Source: Deltaproteobacteria bacterium (GTDB taxonomy: Bacteria; Desulfobacterota; Desulfobacteria; Desulfobacterales; Desulfatibacillaceae). From it: a stretch of DNA of 64,000 bases. Position numbers and translations under genes: made by a program. Below the pieces are notes generated by a model. It did no database searches. It was given only the letters and a program-made list of their open reading frames with translations, and was not told the DNA's origin. Where the stretch lies: positions 36,268 through 100,267 of the forward strand of contig JACRLG010000016.1 of the NCBI GenBank assembly GCA_016235345.1. Direction: 5' to 3'. Below, piece after piece: positions 9,132 through 19,091 of this stretch (the stretch's first letter is position 1; each line of letters starts with the position of its first letter).

Positions 9132-11237
9132 TCAGGCCGCCCCCGCCCCGGTGAGCTGTTCAAGCTGGCTGTTGTCCTTTTCCCAGCGGGCCAGAAGCCT
9201 TGCTATGTCCTTCCGCACGGCCTCGTACTCGCACATGAGGGCCTTTCCCCTTTCCGGGTCGCTGAAGACATCCGGGTCAGCCAACTTATCGGTGATGGCC
9301 CTTTCCCGCTCCTCAAGTTCGGCTATTTCCCGTTCCGCGCTTTGAATGCGCGCCCTGACCGGGGCGAGAACCTTGCTGAGGCGCTGGCGCTCCTCCGCCT
9401 CGGCGCGTTTCTTGGCCTTTTCGTCGGCCCGCACAAGGCTCACAGGCTCCGGCGCGCCTTTCAGCACCGCCTGATTATCCGCTTTCTCTTTTGCCGCCGG
9501 AGTCGCCTGGGGGACTTGTCCCTTTTTGGACGACGGCCCGGTCGGACCGGCGTTCCGTTCCTTTACGGCGGGCGGCCCCTGGGGCAGGGCCTTGCGCTCC
9601 TTTTTGGAAAGAGGCTCCGGACCCGCGTCGTTTCGGGCAAGGTGATCATAATATTCGTTCAAGGTTCCCGGATACTCCGTCACCCCTCCGTCCTTGATGT
9701 CCCAGACCTTGGTGACAAGGCGGTTCACGAAGGCCTGGTTGTGGGAGACGAAGACCAGGGTGCCGTCGTAATTGGTAAGGGCCTCTATGAGTTTTTCGGA
9801 GGCGAAGATATCCAGGTGGTTGGTGGGCTCGTCCATGAAAAGGCAGTTTCCGGGACGCACCAGAAGTTTCGCCAGGGCCACCCTGGCCTTTTCCCCGCCC
9901 GAAAGAACGCCGGTCGTCTTGTCCACCTCGTCGCCCGAAAAAAGAAAGGCGCCCAGAATCCCCCTTATCACGCTCTGAACCGCATCCGGGGCCGCCGTGC
10001 CGACTTCCTCCACCACGGTCCTCTTGGGGTCGAGATGCTCGGCCTGGTGCTGGGCGTAGTAGGAAAGCGTGACCCCGTGGCCCGGCGTCACCGAGCCCGA
10101 CTCAGGCGCAAGCTCGCCCGCCATGATCTTCATCAGAGTGGTCACGCCCGCTCCGTTGGGACCGATTATGGCCACCCGGTCGCCCCGGTTGATGTGAAGG
10201 TTCACGTTTTTGTAGAGCGGGTTGTCGCCAAAGGCCATGCCGATGTTGTCCAGCCTGAAAACCACGCGCCCGCTGGGAGCGGTCTTGGGAAACGAAAACC
10301 TTATGGTCCTCTGGGGCTGGAATTTTTCTATGATCTCCATTTTCTGCAAAAGCTTCAGCTTGCTCTGGGCCTGGCGCGCCTTGGTGGCCTTGAAGCGGAA
10401 CTTCTCCACGAACTTCATGGCGTCGCGGGCCTTCTGCTCCTGGTTCTTTGCCCGGCGCTCAAGGATTTTTTCCTCTTCGGCCCGCTGGGTGACGTAGGAC
10501 TCGTAATCGCCCCGGTACTGCCTCATGCCCTCCGGCTCGAAACTGATTATGCGCGTAATCTGCCGGTTCAGAAACTCCCTGTCGTGGCAGACCAGCAAAA
10601 GGGCCTGGTCGTAGGCCAGAAGGTACTGGGACAGCCAGCGCACCGAGTCCACGTCCAGGTGGTTGGTGGGCTCGTCCATGATGAGCACGTCCGGCCTCTG
10701 GTAGAGAAGCGCGGCCAGGGCCGAGCGGGTTCGCCAGCCTCCCGAAAGATGGGCAAGGGGCTCGTTGAACCGGGCGGTGGGAAAACCGAGGCCGGTAAGG
10801 ATTTCCTCGGCCTTGTGGGCCGCATAGACCGTGTCGAAGTGCTCCTGGGTTTCAAGAAGATCGGAGAGCTCGTCGGCGAGATCGGACAGCTCCTCCGGGT
10901 CGGTGGAGGAGGCCAGGGCGTCCTCAACCTTTTTTATGTCCTCCTCCACCGCTTGCTTTCCGGGGACCGAAGACAGGACCGATGACAGAAGGGTTCCTTC
11001 AGGGGCGTCGGTGACGTCCTGGGGAAGGTAGCCGAGCCTTACGCCCTTGGTGACGCGCAGGCTGCCGTTGTGGGGCTCCATCTGGCCCACGATGAGGCGC
11101 ATCAGGGTGGTCTTGCCTGTTCCGTTCCTGCCCACAAGACCTATGCGGTCCTTCCTGGCCACCTGGAAGGAAAAGTTTTCGAATATCGCCCGTTCCCCGT
11201 AATACAGGCCCAGGTTTTCAGCAGTAATGAGGCTCAT
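9132..11237 (-). CDS. ABC-F family ATPase with altered second Walker A
   Basis: A 701-residue protein with two ABC domains and no membrane segments, as in ribosome-associated ABC-F factors (Uup/YbiT/EttA group). NBD1 is canonical: GRNGTGKTT, LSGGWRTRSALA, MDEPTNHLD. A charged linker (about 240-310) joins to NBD2, which has LSGGEKARVALA and MDEPTNHLD, but its Walker A reads GPNGAGVTT: the catalytic lysine, residue 365, is Val (codon GTG at 10143-10145). The C-terminal 130 residues are a Pro/Lys-rich stretch and a coiled coil, as in Uup. Changing a Lys codon to GTG needs at least two base changes, so a simple sequencing error is unlikely. It begins ATG-AGC with an upstream purine-rich site. Confidence 0.9.
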   Translation of the reverse strand: MSLITAENLGLYYGERAIFENFSFQVARKDRIGLVGRNGTGKTTLMRLIVGQMEPHNGSLRVTKGVRLGYLPQDVTDAPEGTLLSSVLSSVPGKQAVEEDIKKVEDALASSTDPEELSDLADELSDLLETQEHFDTVYAAHKAEEILTGLGFPTARFNEPLAHLSGGWRTRSALAALLYQRPDVLIMDEPTNHLDVDSVRWLSQYLLAYDQALLLVCHDREFLNRQITRIISFEPEGMRQYRGDYESYVTQRAEEEKILERRAKNQEQKARDAMKFVEKFRFKATKARQAQSKLKLLQKMEIIEKFQPQRTIRFSFPKTAPSGRVVFRLDNIGMAFGDNPLYKNVNLHINRGDRVAIIGPNGAGVTTLMKIMAGELAPESGSVTPGHGVTLSYYAQHQAEHLDPKRTVVEEVGTAAPDAVQSVIRGILGAFLFSGDEVDKTTGVLSGGEKARVALAKLLVRPGNCLFMDEPTNHLDIFASEKLIEALTNYDGTLVFVSHNQAFVNRLVTKVWDIKDGGVTEYPGTLNEYYDHLARNDAGPEPLSKKERKALPQGPPAVKERNAGPTGPSSKKGQVPQATPAAKEKADNQAVLKGAPEPVSLVRADEKAKKRAEAEERQRLSKVLAPVRARIQSAEREIAELEERERAITDKLADPDVFSDPERGKALMCEYEAVRKDIARLLARWEKDNSQLEQLTGAGAA

Positions 11238-11554
11238 CGCAAATATGCTCCCTTAAACGAAATGTGACCTTTCAATATAGCCGACACCGGCATATCTGTC
11301 AAATTCGACAAGCGCGTTTTTGTGAGCGCGTTTGACAGGCGCATTTCGATAAACGCCAAGGATCTCATGGCTGGCGACAGCCGGATTTCCTCAACCTGCG
11401 AGTCATTGAAACAATTCGCCTTGCACCTTTGGCCGATCCGTAGTAATGATAAAAAGGGAAGTGCCTGCGCCCGCCCGGAGTCGCTCAAAACAATCGGAAC
11501 ATCTCGTTTTTCACCTTCCCTCTTCCACATTTTTTTCCGACAGAGGCTTTTGCC
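11238..11554. other. 317-base gap between divergent genes
   Basis: Presumably holds the promoters of the ABC-F gene (minus) and of the small gene coupled to RNase J (plus). I see an inverted repeat TGTCAAA (11297-11303)/TTTGACA (11331-11337) enclosing two direct GCGCG blocks, which could be an operator or a weak stem. No convincing -35/-10 pair or RNA gene is visible. Confidence 0.4.
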
Positions 11555-11890
11555 ATGAAACAATACGTGGTGGACCAGTTGCGTCCGGCGGATTACGAAA
11601 AGCTCAAAGGCTACATGAACAACGCCTACGGCGAAAACCGTATGATGGAAGGCGTATGGTTCATTCCCCTCGACCCCGAACACGAAAACGCCGTGCAGCG
11701 CGAACATCCCCAGTGCAGCCCCTTTGTGTTCGCGGTGGAACTTACCTTTGAAAAACTTTCATGCGAGCTTCTGATCCGCACCTTAAATCGCGTCCGCTGC
11801 GACTGCATAAGCTACGCCGATGACGTTCAAGCCCTTGTGATAATACGGTTTTTTGACAGAATTCTGAATGAGCTCTCCATAAGCGTATAA
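11555..11890 (+). CDS. small conserved-looking protein coupled to RNase J
   Basis: A 111-residue soluble protein, MKQYVVDQLRPADYEKL at the start, with no motif I recognise. It contains three cysteines and a mixed alpha/beta pattern ending in a hydrophobic helix (ALVIIRFFDRILNEL). Its TAA overlaps the ATG of the RNase J gene by one base (TAATG), so the two are almost certainly co-translated. This makes a role in RNA turnover, or in regulating RNase J, the first hypothesis, but nothing in the sequence proves it. Confidence 0.65.
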   Translation: MKQYVVDQLRPADYEKLKGYMNNAYGENRMMEGVWFIPLDPEHENAVQREHPQCSPFVFAVELTFEKLSCELLIRTLNRVRCDCISYADDVQALVIIRFFDRILNELSISV

Positions 11891-13560
11891 TGCCGGAAAA
11901 TTCCACCCCACTTAAAATGATTCCCCTTGGCGGCCTTGGGGAAATCGGCCTCAACATGATGGTCCTGGAATATGGGGATTCCATCATGGTGGTGGACTGC
12001 GGCCTCATGTTCCCCGAAGATTTCATGCTGGGCGTTGACGTGGTCATCCCGGATTTCGACTATCTGAGGCAAAACCCCCACAAAAAAGTCGCCGGAATAG
12101 TCCTCACCCACAGCCACGAGGATCATATAGGCGCCCTCCCCTACCTTTTGAGGGAGATTGACGCGCCGGTTTACGGCACCCCCTTCACCCTGGGCCTTGT
12201 ACACAAAAAGCTGGAGGAGCGTGAGCCGCCTGTAAAGGCTATCCTCATCGAGATCAAGCCCAGGCACAGGGTGCGCATCGGCCCCTTTCTGGTGGAGCCG
12301 GTCAAGGTGGGCCACTCGGTGGTGGACGGGGTGGGCCTTGCCATTTATACCCCTGTTGGCCTTGTGGTCCATACGGGCGATTTCAAGATCACCCACGATT
12401 CCGGCAAGTTCGGAACAACCGATGTGGCCCGGTTCGCGCAACTGGGCGAGGAAGGGGTGCTGGCCCTTTTTTCCGATTCCACCAACGCGGAAAAGGAAGG
12501 CTACACCATAAGCGAAAACACCATCGGCAAAACCCTGGACGAAATAGCCCGCACCAGTCCGGGCCGCATGATCGTGGCTGTTTTCGCCAGCAACATCCCC
12601 CGCATCTGCCAGGTTGTGGCCTCCGCCAAAAAAAAGGGGGCCAAGATCTGCTTCAACGGTCGCAGCATAGAGGCGAGCGTTCAGATAGCCCGGCAGCTTG
12701 GGTATCTGGACATCACCGACGACATGCTGATCGATGTGGAGCAATTGGAGGACTACCCGGATAACGAAGTTGTCATAATCACCACCGGAAGCCAGGGGGA
12801 GCCCATGAGCGCGCTCGCCCGGATAGTCTCCGGCACTCACAGGCAGATAAAGGTCACCAAGAACGACACCTTCGTTCTCTCGTCAAAGTTCATCCCCGGA
12901 AACGAAAAGGCCATAGCCCAGATAATCAACCGCCTGTACCGGCTTGGGGCCGAGGTCATCTACGAAAAAATTTCCGACATCCACGTTTCCGGCCACGCGT
13001 TCCGGGAAGAGCTGAAGCTTATGATCCAGCTCGTAAAGCCCAGAAATTTCATACCGGTTCACGGGGAATACCGCCATCTTACCCATCACGCACGGCTTGG
13101 GGTGCAGATGGGCATTCCCGAAAGCAACATCTTGATCGTTGAAAACGGCTCGGTGGTGAGTTTCGAGGACGGCAGGGCGTCTGTGACAGGCAACGTGGAA
13201 ACGGGCCGCACCCTCATCGACGGCAAGGGCATAGGCGACGTGGGCCGGTCGGTCTTACGGGAGCGCCGGGCGCTTTCGGAACACGGCGTGGTGGTGGTGA
13301 GCCTGGTTCTTGACGCCGAAACCGGCTACGTGCTCTACGGGCCGGATATAACGAGCCGTGGATTCGTTTTCGAGATGGAAAAGGGGCATCTTTTAACCGA
13401 TGCCGTGTGCGAGATAGTGGATCTGGTGGAAAACACCGACATGTCCTCGTCAGAGCGCATCCCGGCCATAAAAAAAGAAATCCAGAGGGTACTTCGCCGC
13501 CACTTCAGCTTCGTCATCCAGAGGAAGCCGGTTATCGTACCGATTATAATCGAGATTTAG
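11890..13560 (+). CDS. rnj: ribonuclease J
   Basis: A 556-residue metallo-beta-lactamase/beta-CASP nuclease, the normal length for RNase J. The metal site HSHEDHIG lies about 75 residues in, HTGDFK follows, and the beta-CASP motifs are clear (FSDSTNAE, SGHA, VHGEYRHL). The C-terminal domain typical of RNase J is present after about residue 445. RNase J acts as 5'-3' exo- and endonuclease in mRNA decay and rRNA maturation. Having it in a Gram-negative genome is normal for the deltaproteobacterial groups. The start overlaps the stop of the 111-residue upstream protein by one base. Confidence 0.95.
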   Translation: MPENSTPLKMIPLGGLGEIGLNMMVLEYGDSIMVVDCGLMFPEDFMLGVDVVIPDFDYLRQNPHKKVAGIVLTHSHEDHIGALPYLLREIDAPVYGTPFTLGLVHKKLEEREPPVKAILIEIKPRHRVRIGPFLVEPVKVGHSVVDGVGLAIYTPVGLVVHTGDFKITHDSGKFGTTDVARFAQLGEEGVLALFSDSTNAEKEGYTISENTIGKTLDEIARTSPGRMIVAVFASNIPRICQVVASAKKKGAKICFNGRSIEASVQIARQLGYLDITDDMLIDVEQLEDYPDNEVVIITTGSQGEPMSALARIVSGTHRQIKVTKNDTFVLSSKFIPGNEKAIAQIINRLYRLGAEVIYEKISDIHVSGHAFREELKLMIQLVKPRNFIPVHGEYRHLTHHARLGVQMGIPESNILIVENGSVVSFEDGRASVTGNVETGRTLIDGKGIGDVGRSVLRERRALSEHGVVVVSLVLDAETGYVLYGPDITSRGFVFEMEKGHLLTDAVCEIVDLVENTDMSSSERIPAIKKEIQRVLRRHFSFVIQRKPVIVPIIIEI

Positions 13561-14004
13561 GCAGTCATTTCAATCACAGGTTTATTTTTTCATTCCTCCA
13601 GCCGCAGCAAGCTCCCCTGCCTCTTGCCATTTTTTCAAAAATTCCCAACGGCTTTTCCCCTGCCCTTCCCGATATCAAGCCTTTTCCGATGCTGTCGTCA
13701 ACGGTAACAAGAATTTTTTGATTTGCGCCATCAATTGGAATATTATTGAATAAATTAATTGAATAGATTTGCTTTTCAAAAAATAATTCATACTATTAAC
13801 AACAGGAACTATTAGCTGAAATTTCATACAGGCGTAGCGGCCCGCCTTTAATCCCGGCGCGCTCTCCCATTCTCCCCACCATCCTCCAATCCTTGACGTC
13901 GGCGTATTTGCTGCCGACCAATCAGGGAATCCCTGGCGACCGGTTTCCTGAACCACCCAGAAACCGGGGACCATGCGGCGCAATCTCAACGAAAGGAGAG
14001 GGTC
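13561..14004 (+). other. 444-base gap with AT-rich tract and structured leader
   Basis: The first half is strikingly AT-rich (about 13695-13815) against a GC-rich background. The second half, just before the membrane protein pair, has stem-loops GTCGGC/GCCGAC (13898-13918) and CCGGTTTC/GAAACCGG (13940-13967), then a strong AAAGGAGAGGG ribosome site. The AT-rich tract is a plausible promoter or protein-binding region and the hairpins a plausible 5' leader. No RNase J terminator is obvious. Confidence 0.45.
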
Positions 14005-14469
14005 ATGTCCAATTTCAATGAGTTTGTATTGATGACGCACGTCGGCTTCGGAATGCTGTGCATTCTCACAGCCTTATGGGCTTTTGTGGACACGCTTAAC
14101 GCCAACGTCGCCAACCAGGCTAGAATACGCAAGCTGTGCTTTTACTCGGCTGTCTTCATGTGGCTGTCGTTCATCATAGGCGGCTACTGGTATGTGGCCT
14201 TCTACAAGGTTGACAAGGCTCTCATCCTCAAAGGCCCCTGGCCTTTTGCCCATAAATTCTTCATGGAGATGAAGGAACACGTGGTCATGGGGCTTCTTCT
14301 GCTGAGCACGTACCTGCCGATTGCGGCATCCAACAATCTCCTGCCCAAAAACCCGGCCAGAAAGCTCGTTCTCTGGACAAGCGGCCTTATCGTACTCTTG
14401 GGCATCGTGATGGACGGATCGGGCGCAATAATCGGCCTGGGCGCCAAACTCGGATTGATGATCAAGTAA
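14005..14469 (+). CDS. small four-helix membrane protein
   Basis: A 154-residue integral membrane protein with four hydrophobic helices (about 7-28, 46-67, 91-110, 124-145). Histidines sit near membrane surfaces (THVGFG near residue 12, and AHKFFMEMKEH around 82-92), which could bind heme or metal, but no named family is recognised. Strong Shine-Dalgarno AAAGGAGAGG. The next gene starts 11 bases after its stop and is also a small His-containing membrane protein, so the two probably form one complex. Confidence 0.65.
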   Translation: MSNFNEFVLMTHVGFGMLCILTALWAFVDTLNANVANQARIRKLCFYSAVFMWLSFIIGGYWYVAFYKVDKALILKGPWPFAHKFFMEMKEHVVMGLLLLSTYLPIAASNNLLPKNPARKLVLWTSGLIVLLGIVMDGSGAIIGLGAKLGLMIK

Positions 14470-14480
14470 AGGAGAAAGCC

Positions 14481-14801
14481 ATGGAAAGCACGGAGCTTGG
14501 AAAATATACGCGGTCTTTCGGAACAGCCCTGGCCATGACAAGCCTTTTCAGCGCCATTCTCGTTGTGGTCAAGGAATCGAGCCCGCCCGTTCTCGATTGG
14601 ATGAAACAGGTCACCGTGCACCACTGGGTCACGCACGGGCTGTTGAACATGATCGTGTTTCTTGCCGCAGGCTTTGGACTGGGCTTTGTCGGCAACGGAC
14701 GGGGTATCGGAATCACACCCAAAAACCTCGTCTCGGCCATCGTGGGGTCCATCGTGGCCGGGAGCCTCATTATTGCGGGCTTTTTCCTGATCGCAGGGTA
14801 A
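14481..14801 (+). CDS. small three-helix membrane protein
   Basis: A 106-residue membrane protein with three predicted helices (about 12-30, 50-72, 83-105) and a central VHHWVTHG motif giving three histidines at a membrane face. It has its own AAAGGAGAAAGCC ribosome site 11 bases after the stop of the preceding membrane protein, and a terminator closes the pair. Function unknown. The histidines in both partners suggest a heme- or metal-binding membrane complex, which is inference only. Confidence 0.65.
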   Translation: MESTELGKYTRSFGTALAMTSLFSAILVVVKESSPPVLDWMKQVTVHHWVTHGLLNMIVFLAAGFGLGFVGNGRGIGITPKNLVSAIVGSIVAGSLIIAGFFLIAG

Positions 14802-14857
14802 TGATTGGACCTTGCATTGCGCGAATGCGACAATTGGGTAGAAAACCTAGCGGACGG

Positions 14858-14890
14858 CAGGCCGGGGAGACGCCCCCCCCGGCCTGTTTT
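14858..14890 (+). terminator. intrinsic terminator after the membrane protein pair
   Basis: 10-bp stem CAGGCCGGGG/CCCCGGCCTG with a 9-base loop, followed by TTTT. Confidence 0.85.
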
Positions 14891-14900
14891 ATGAGCTTTT

Positions 14901-15066
14901 TTACAGCCTGACATAACATGCTCGATGTGAAGCCTGGATATCAGTCTGGATAAACGCGATGAAATGCTAAGGTTGGCGAGAAGCGCGGGGAGGAATAATG
15001 CTGTTCATATATGACCGACCCGCGCTTTGAAGCCTGACACAGCAGTTCGCGTTTTTAGACAGGCTG

Positions 15067-15069
<3 letters not shown>
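14901..15069 (-). repeat. dispersed intergenic repeat, family B, copy 1
   Basis: On the minus strand it starts TAACAGCCTGTCTAAAAACG, and its TAA is the stop codon of mdh. It carries the stem AAGCGCGGG/CCCGCGCTT around a loop with CATATATG. It matches the copy at 39150-39306 over most of its length. The far boundary is less certain than the mdh end. Confidence 0.8.
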
Positions 15070-16014
<945 letters not shown>

Positions 16015-16071
16015 TTATGTTAAAAGCCTTGAAAATCAGATTGATAAGAACTTAAACCAAGTTATCGACCG

Positions 16072-16083
16072 ACCGTACGGTCA
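16072..16083. promoter_or_regulatory. palindrome upstream of mdh, possible operator
   Basis: Perfect 12-base palindrome GACCGTACGGTC, preceded by a further GACC half-turn, in the 157-base gap upstream of mdh. This resembles TetR-type operators in size and symmetry. No regulator is linked, so the role is inferred. Confidence 0.4.
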
Positions 16084-16153
16084 ACTGAACACCAAACGGG
16101 TTTTTTTGTCAAGCCAAAGACCAAGGGCTTTTGCCGTTTATGCGGCCCTGCTG

Positions 16154-16990
16154 TTATTCGGCCTGGAAGCGGTTTTCGATAAAGCCTATGACGGAAATCT
16201 CGCACCGCACGATGTCGCCGTTTTTAAGTGTTATTGGCGGATCCCGGAAAATCCCTACCCCCGAAGGCGTGCCTGTTGAAATGATGTCGCCCGGAACTAG
16301 GGTGATGTCACGGCTTATGAAGGAAACGAGGCTGTAAACGTCGAAAATGAGGTCGCTCGTCGCCCCGTCCTGCATGAGTTCGCCGTTTACATGGGTTGTG
16401 AGGCGAAGGCGGGAGACGTCGCCAAGCTCATCCGGCGTCACCAGAACCGGCCCCAATGGCGCGAAGCCGTCGAAGGATTTTCCCCGAAACCACTGCTTGT
16501 CGAAAAACTGCACCGTGCGGGCGGAGACGTCGTTCATGACGGTGTAGCCGGCGATGAAGGCCGGGGCGTCCTTTTCGCCCACCCTTTTGCAGGTTCTGCC
16601 GATGACCACAGCAAGCTCCACCTCCCAGTCAATCTGGGTGTCGCTTTCGGGGAGGATCACCGGATCAAAGGGGCCGTTAACCGTATTGGGGGTCTTCGAG
16701 AATAAAAGGGGCGTTTCCGGGATGGACATTCCGCCTTCCTTTGCGTGGTCGGCGTAGTTTTTTCCAAGGCAGATGATTTTTTCAGGCGTCGACACCGGGC
16801 TTGCCAGGCGGGTTTCCAGAATTTCGCCTGGGTCGTTGATTCGCGCAACCCTTTCGATCCAGCCGGCCTCGAAAAAGGCGCGGCCTATATCCGGGCAGTC
16901 GGGCAAATGCTTTCTAATCTCAATTATCCGTCCGTCCTTCCAAAGGCCGGGGCGCTCATCGCCCTTTTCTCCGAATCGAACAAGGCGCAT
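16154..16990 (-). CDS. fumarylacetoacetate hydrolase family protein
   Basis: A 278-residue protein of the FAH superfamily, whose members hydrolyse or decarboxylate C-C bonds in small ketoacids (acylpyruvases, oxaloacetate decarboxylases, aromatic degradation enzymes). Visible family motifs are KIICLGKNYADHAKE, the metal-binding DWEVELAVVIG, GYTVMNDVSAR, and the C-terminal PGDIISTGTPSGVG. Single-domain length is typical. It starts 12 bases after the trmJ stop and belongs to the ndk-trmJ-FAH minus-strand cluster. The substrate cannot be told from sequence; an acylpyruvase or oxaloacetate-tautomerase-like role is common for stand-alone members. Confidence 0.85.
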   Translation of the reverse strand: MRLVRFGEKGDERPGLWKDGRIIEIRKHLPDCPDIGRAFFEAGWIERVARINDPGEILETRLASPVSTPEKIICLGKNYADHAKEGGMSIPETPLLFSKTPNTVNGPFDPVILPESDTQIDWEVELAVVIGRTCKRVGEKDAPAFIAGYTVMNDVSARTVQFFDKQWFRGKSFDGFAPLGPVLVTPDELGDVSRLRLTTHVNGELMQDGATSDLIFDVYSLVSFISRDITLVPGDIISTGTPSGVGIFRDPPITLKNGDIVRCEISVIGFIENRFQAE

Positions 16991-17002
16991 GGCCTCCTCC
17001 TT

Positions 17003-17785
17003 TCATTCATCGGGTGTGGCATCCTGGGGAACGTCGCTTTTAAGCCCAAGCTTTTTGAAGCGGCGCTCGGTGTACCAGTCCATCTGCCTGAAAACACCCC
17101 TTATGGTCTTCACCTCCCTGGCCGTAAGGGGAAAGCGGTTGAACAGGCGGCGCATGGAATCAAGCCAGTGGTCGGGGTTTTCGGCGTCCAGAAAGCCTAT
17201 CCGGGTGAGGACCTCCCTAAGCTGCCCGTACATGCCGTCAAGCTCGTGGCGGTTGGCGAGGCGCGGAACCCATTGAACGGGATCAATCGACTGGGCCTTG
17301 AAAATCTCGTAGCAGATTACGAGCACCGCATGGGCGAGATTGAGCGAGGAAAAACCGGCGGTGGGGATGTTCACCAGAACGTGGCAGAGGCGGATTTCGT
17401 TGTTTTCAAGGCCCCGGTCCTCGCTTCCGAAGACGATGGCGGCCTCGTTTTCGCCCGTTATGGCCAAGAGCCTCTGGGCCAGGGCCGGAGGGGTAAGCCA
17501 GCTCTTTCTTATGCCCCCCACCCTGGCAGTGGCCCCGGCAACGAACCCGAAGGGTGCGAGCGCGGCTTCGGGGCTGTCGAAAATCTGAATGCTTTTAAGG
17601 ATTTCCAGGCCGCTACCCGTGGCCATGCGTGCGGCCCGGTTGATGTCCCAGTTCTCTGGGCTCACGGCGATGAGGCGGGAAAGGCCCATGTTAGCCATTG
17701 CCCTGGCCGCCGCTCCCACGTTTTCGGGAATCTGCGGACGGCACAGGACAACGGCCACCCTCAACGGATCAATGGTATGAGGCAT
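17003..17785 (-). CDS. trmJ: TrmJ-like tRNA 2'-O-methyltransferase
   Basis: A 260-residue SPOUT/TrmH-family methyltransferase. The N-terminal CRPQIPENVGAAARAM motif, the central GSEDRGL and the knot-forming SSLNLAHAV are characteristic of TrmJ, which 2'-O-methylates nucleotide 32 in tRNA anticodon loops using SAM. The C-terminal extension of about 80 residues also fits TrmJ. It starts 5 bases after the ndk stop and is followed by the FAH-family gene, so the three are likely one operon. Confidence 0.85.
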   Translation of the reverse strand: MPHTIDPLRVAVVLCRPQIPENVGAAARAMANMGLSRLIAVSPENWDINRAARMATGSGLEILKSIQIFDSPEAALAPFGFVAGATARVGGIRKSWLTPPALAQRLLAITGENEAAIVFGSEDRGLENNEIRLCHVLVNIPTAGFSSLNLAHAVLVICYEIFKAQSIDPVQWVPRLANRHELDGMYGQLREVLTRIGFLDAENPDHWLDSMRRLFNRFPLTAREVKTIRGVFRQMDWYTERRFKKLGLKSDVPQDATPDE

Positions 17786-17790
17786 GGAGT

Positions 17791-18222
17791 TTAAGCCTGT
17801 TGCAGGGCAATCAGTTCCAGGGGAGTGAAAAAATAGGCGATTTCCACGGCTGCGGTTTCAGGGGCGTCAGAGCCGTGAACGGCGTTCTGCTCAACGTTTG
17901 TGGCATAAAGCTTACGGATGGTGCCGTCCTCAGCCTGGGCCGGGTTGGTGGCTCCCATCACCGCCCTGTAGCGGGCGATGGCGTCATCAGCCTCAAGCAC
18001 CATCACCATGACAGGACCCTGGCGCATGAAATCGGTGAGGCTACCGAAAAAAGGGCGCTCCCTGTGGACGGCGTAGAATCCTTCCGCCTGGGCCTTGCTC
18101 ATTTTAAGCATCTTGGCGGCCACGATGTTAAAGCCGTTTTTCTGAAGAAGGGCTATGATGTCTCCCATGTTGCCGTTTTTCATGGCGTCGGGCTTGATGA
18201 TGGAAAGCGTGCGCTGGATCAT
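17791..18222 (-). CDS. ndk: nucleoside diphosphate kinase
   Basis: A 143-residue NDK transferring gamma-phosphate between nucleoside triphosphates and diphosphates. It starts [14 protein letters not shown], has the active-site [10 protein letters not shown] with the phospho-histidine, and the usual length. ATG at 18222 is chosen because it gives the family N-terminus and follows AAAAGGACGAAAA; a longer frame upstream is not conserved-looking. It leads the minus-strand ndk-trmJ-FAH cluster and is divergent from the macro-domain gene. Confidence 0.95.
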   Translation of the reverse strand: MIQRTLSIIKPDAMKNGNMGDIIALLQKNGFNIVAAKMLKMSKAQAEGFYAVHRERPFFGSLTDFMRQGPVMVMVLEADDAIARYRAVMGATNPAQAEDGTIRKLYATNVEQNAVHGSDAPETAAVEIAYFFTPLELIALQQA

Positions 18223-18437
18223 TTTTCGTCCTTTTCTTTCTGTACAGGTTGAAGTTGTAAAAAGGGTCTCGATTGCCCGATTTTCTTCCGCCTGATACAA
18301 CTTGCGCCCAAAGTTGTCAACAAAGGCTGTCGGATGAAAATCCACGAACAGAACCCGCCTTGTTGACTTTGGGAGGCCGCAAAATATACACTTTTACCGA
18401 TACGATTTGTTTTCACTACCCAATCCGGGAGGATGAC

Positions 18438-18962
18438 ATGGAAAAAGGCATTCTTGAACGAATGGAGGCCGTGCAGGGCGATCTCACCAAAATGAAGGTT
18501 GACGCCATCGTGAACGCGGCCAACTCAAGCCTTCTGGGCGGGGGAGGGGTTGACGGGGCCATTCATCGGGCCGCAGGGCCGGAGCTTCTGGCCGAGTGCC
18601 GCAAAATAAAGGGCGGCTGCCCCACGGGCCAGGCCCGCATTACCAAAGGGTACAACCTGCCCGCCAAATTCGTGATCCACACCGTGGGGCCGGTCTATTC
18701 GGGAACGGAAAAAGACCCCGTGCTTCTGGCAAGCTGTTATCGCGAAAGCCTTACGCTGGCGGTGGAAAACGGCTGCAAAACCATCGCCTTTCCGGCCATT
18801 TCCTGCGGCGTTTACGGCTATCCCATATCCGAAGCCGCCGAAGTCGCAGTGGAAACCACAACGGAATTTCTGAAATCGGACGATTCCATCCAAAAGGTCT
18901 TTTTCGTCCTCTTTTCCGGGCCGCATCTTGCCATCTACAGAGATATTTTCAATAGCTTTTAG
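18438..18962 (+). CDS. macro domain protein (ADP-ribosyl/OAADPr hydrolase)
   Basis: A 174-residue stand-alone macro domain of the YmdB/MacroD type, which removes ADP-ribose from proteins or deacetylates O-acetyl-ADP-ribose. Motifs are clear: [26 protein letters not shown], the phosphate loop [13 protein letters not shown] at 18438 follows GGGAGGATGAC; the longer frame reaching back over the ndk promoter is not credible. It stands alone between ndk (divergent) and the IscA-like pair, which has its own promoter. Confidence 0.9.
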   Translation: MEKGILERMEAVQGDLTKMKVDAIVNAANSSLLGGGGVDGAIHRAAGPELLAECRKIKGGCPTGQARITKGYNLPAKFVIHTVGPVYSGTEKDPVLLASCYRESLTLAVENGCKTIAFPAISCGVYGYPISEAAEVAVETTTEFLKSDDSIQKVFFVLFSGPHLAIYRDIFNSF

Positions 18963-18989
18963 ATTGTCTATAGAAAACAACATGTTGAC

Positions 18990-19017
18990 TTGACAAGGCT
19001 TCGAGGTGCCCTATATT
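18990..19017 (+). promoter_or_regulatory. sigma70-type promoter of the first IscA-like gene
   Basis: TTGACA, 16-base spacer, TATATT. Just downstream is a hairpin TTCGCTT/AAGCGAA (19026-19043) in the 5' leader, possibly an operator or stabiliser. Confidence 0.7.
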
Positions 19018-19091
19018 GAAAGTTATTCGCTTTCAAAAGCGAACAACCGGCCTGTCCCAAGGGCCGCAATATAATCCAAAGGAGCCATCCC

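Noticed and set aside
9123..10985. 620-residue open frame on the plus strand opposite the ABC-F gene
   Set aside because: Antisense to a gene with unmistakable ABC motifs; its translation is His/Gly/Arg-rich with no domain, typical of a GC-rich shadow frame.
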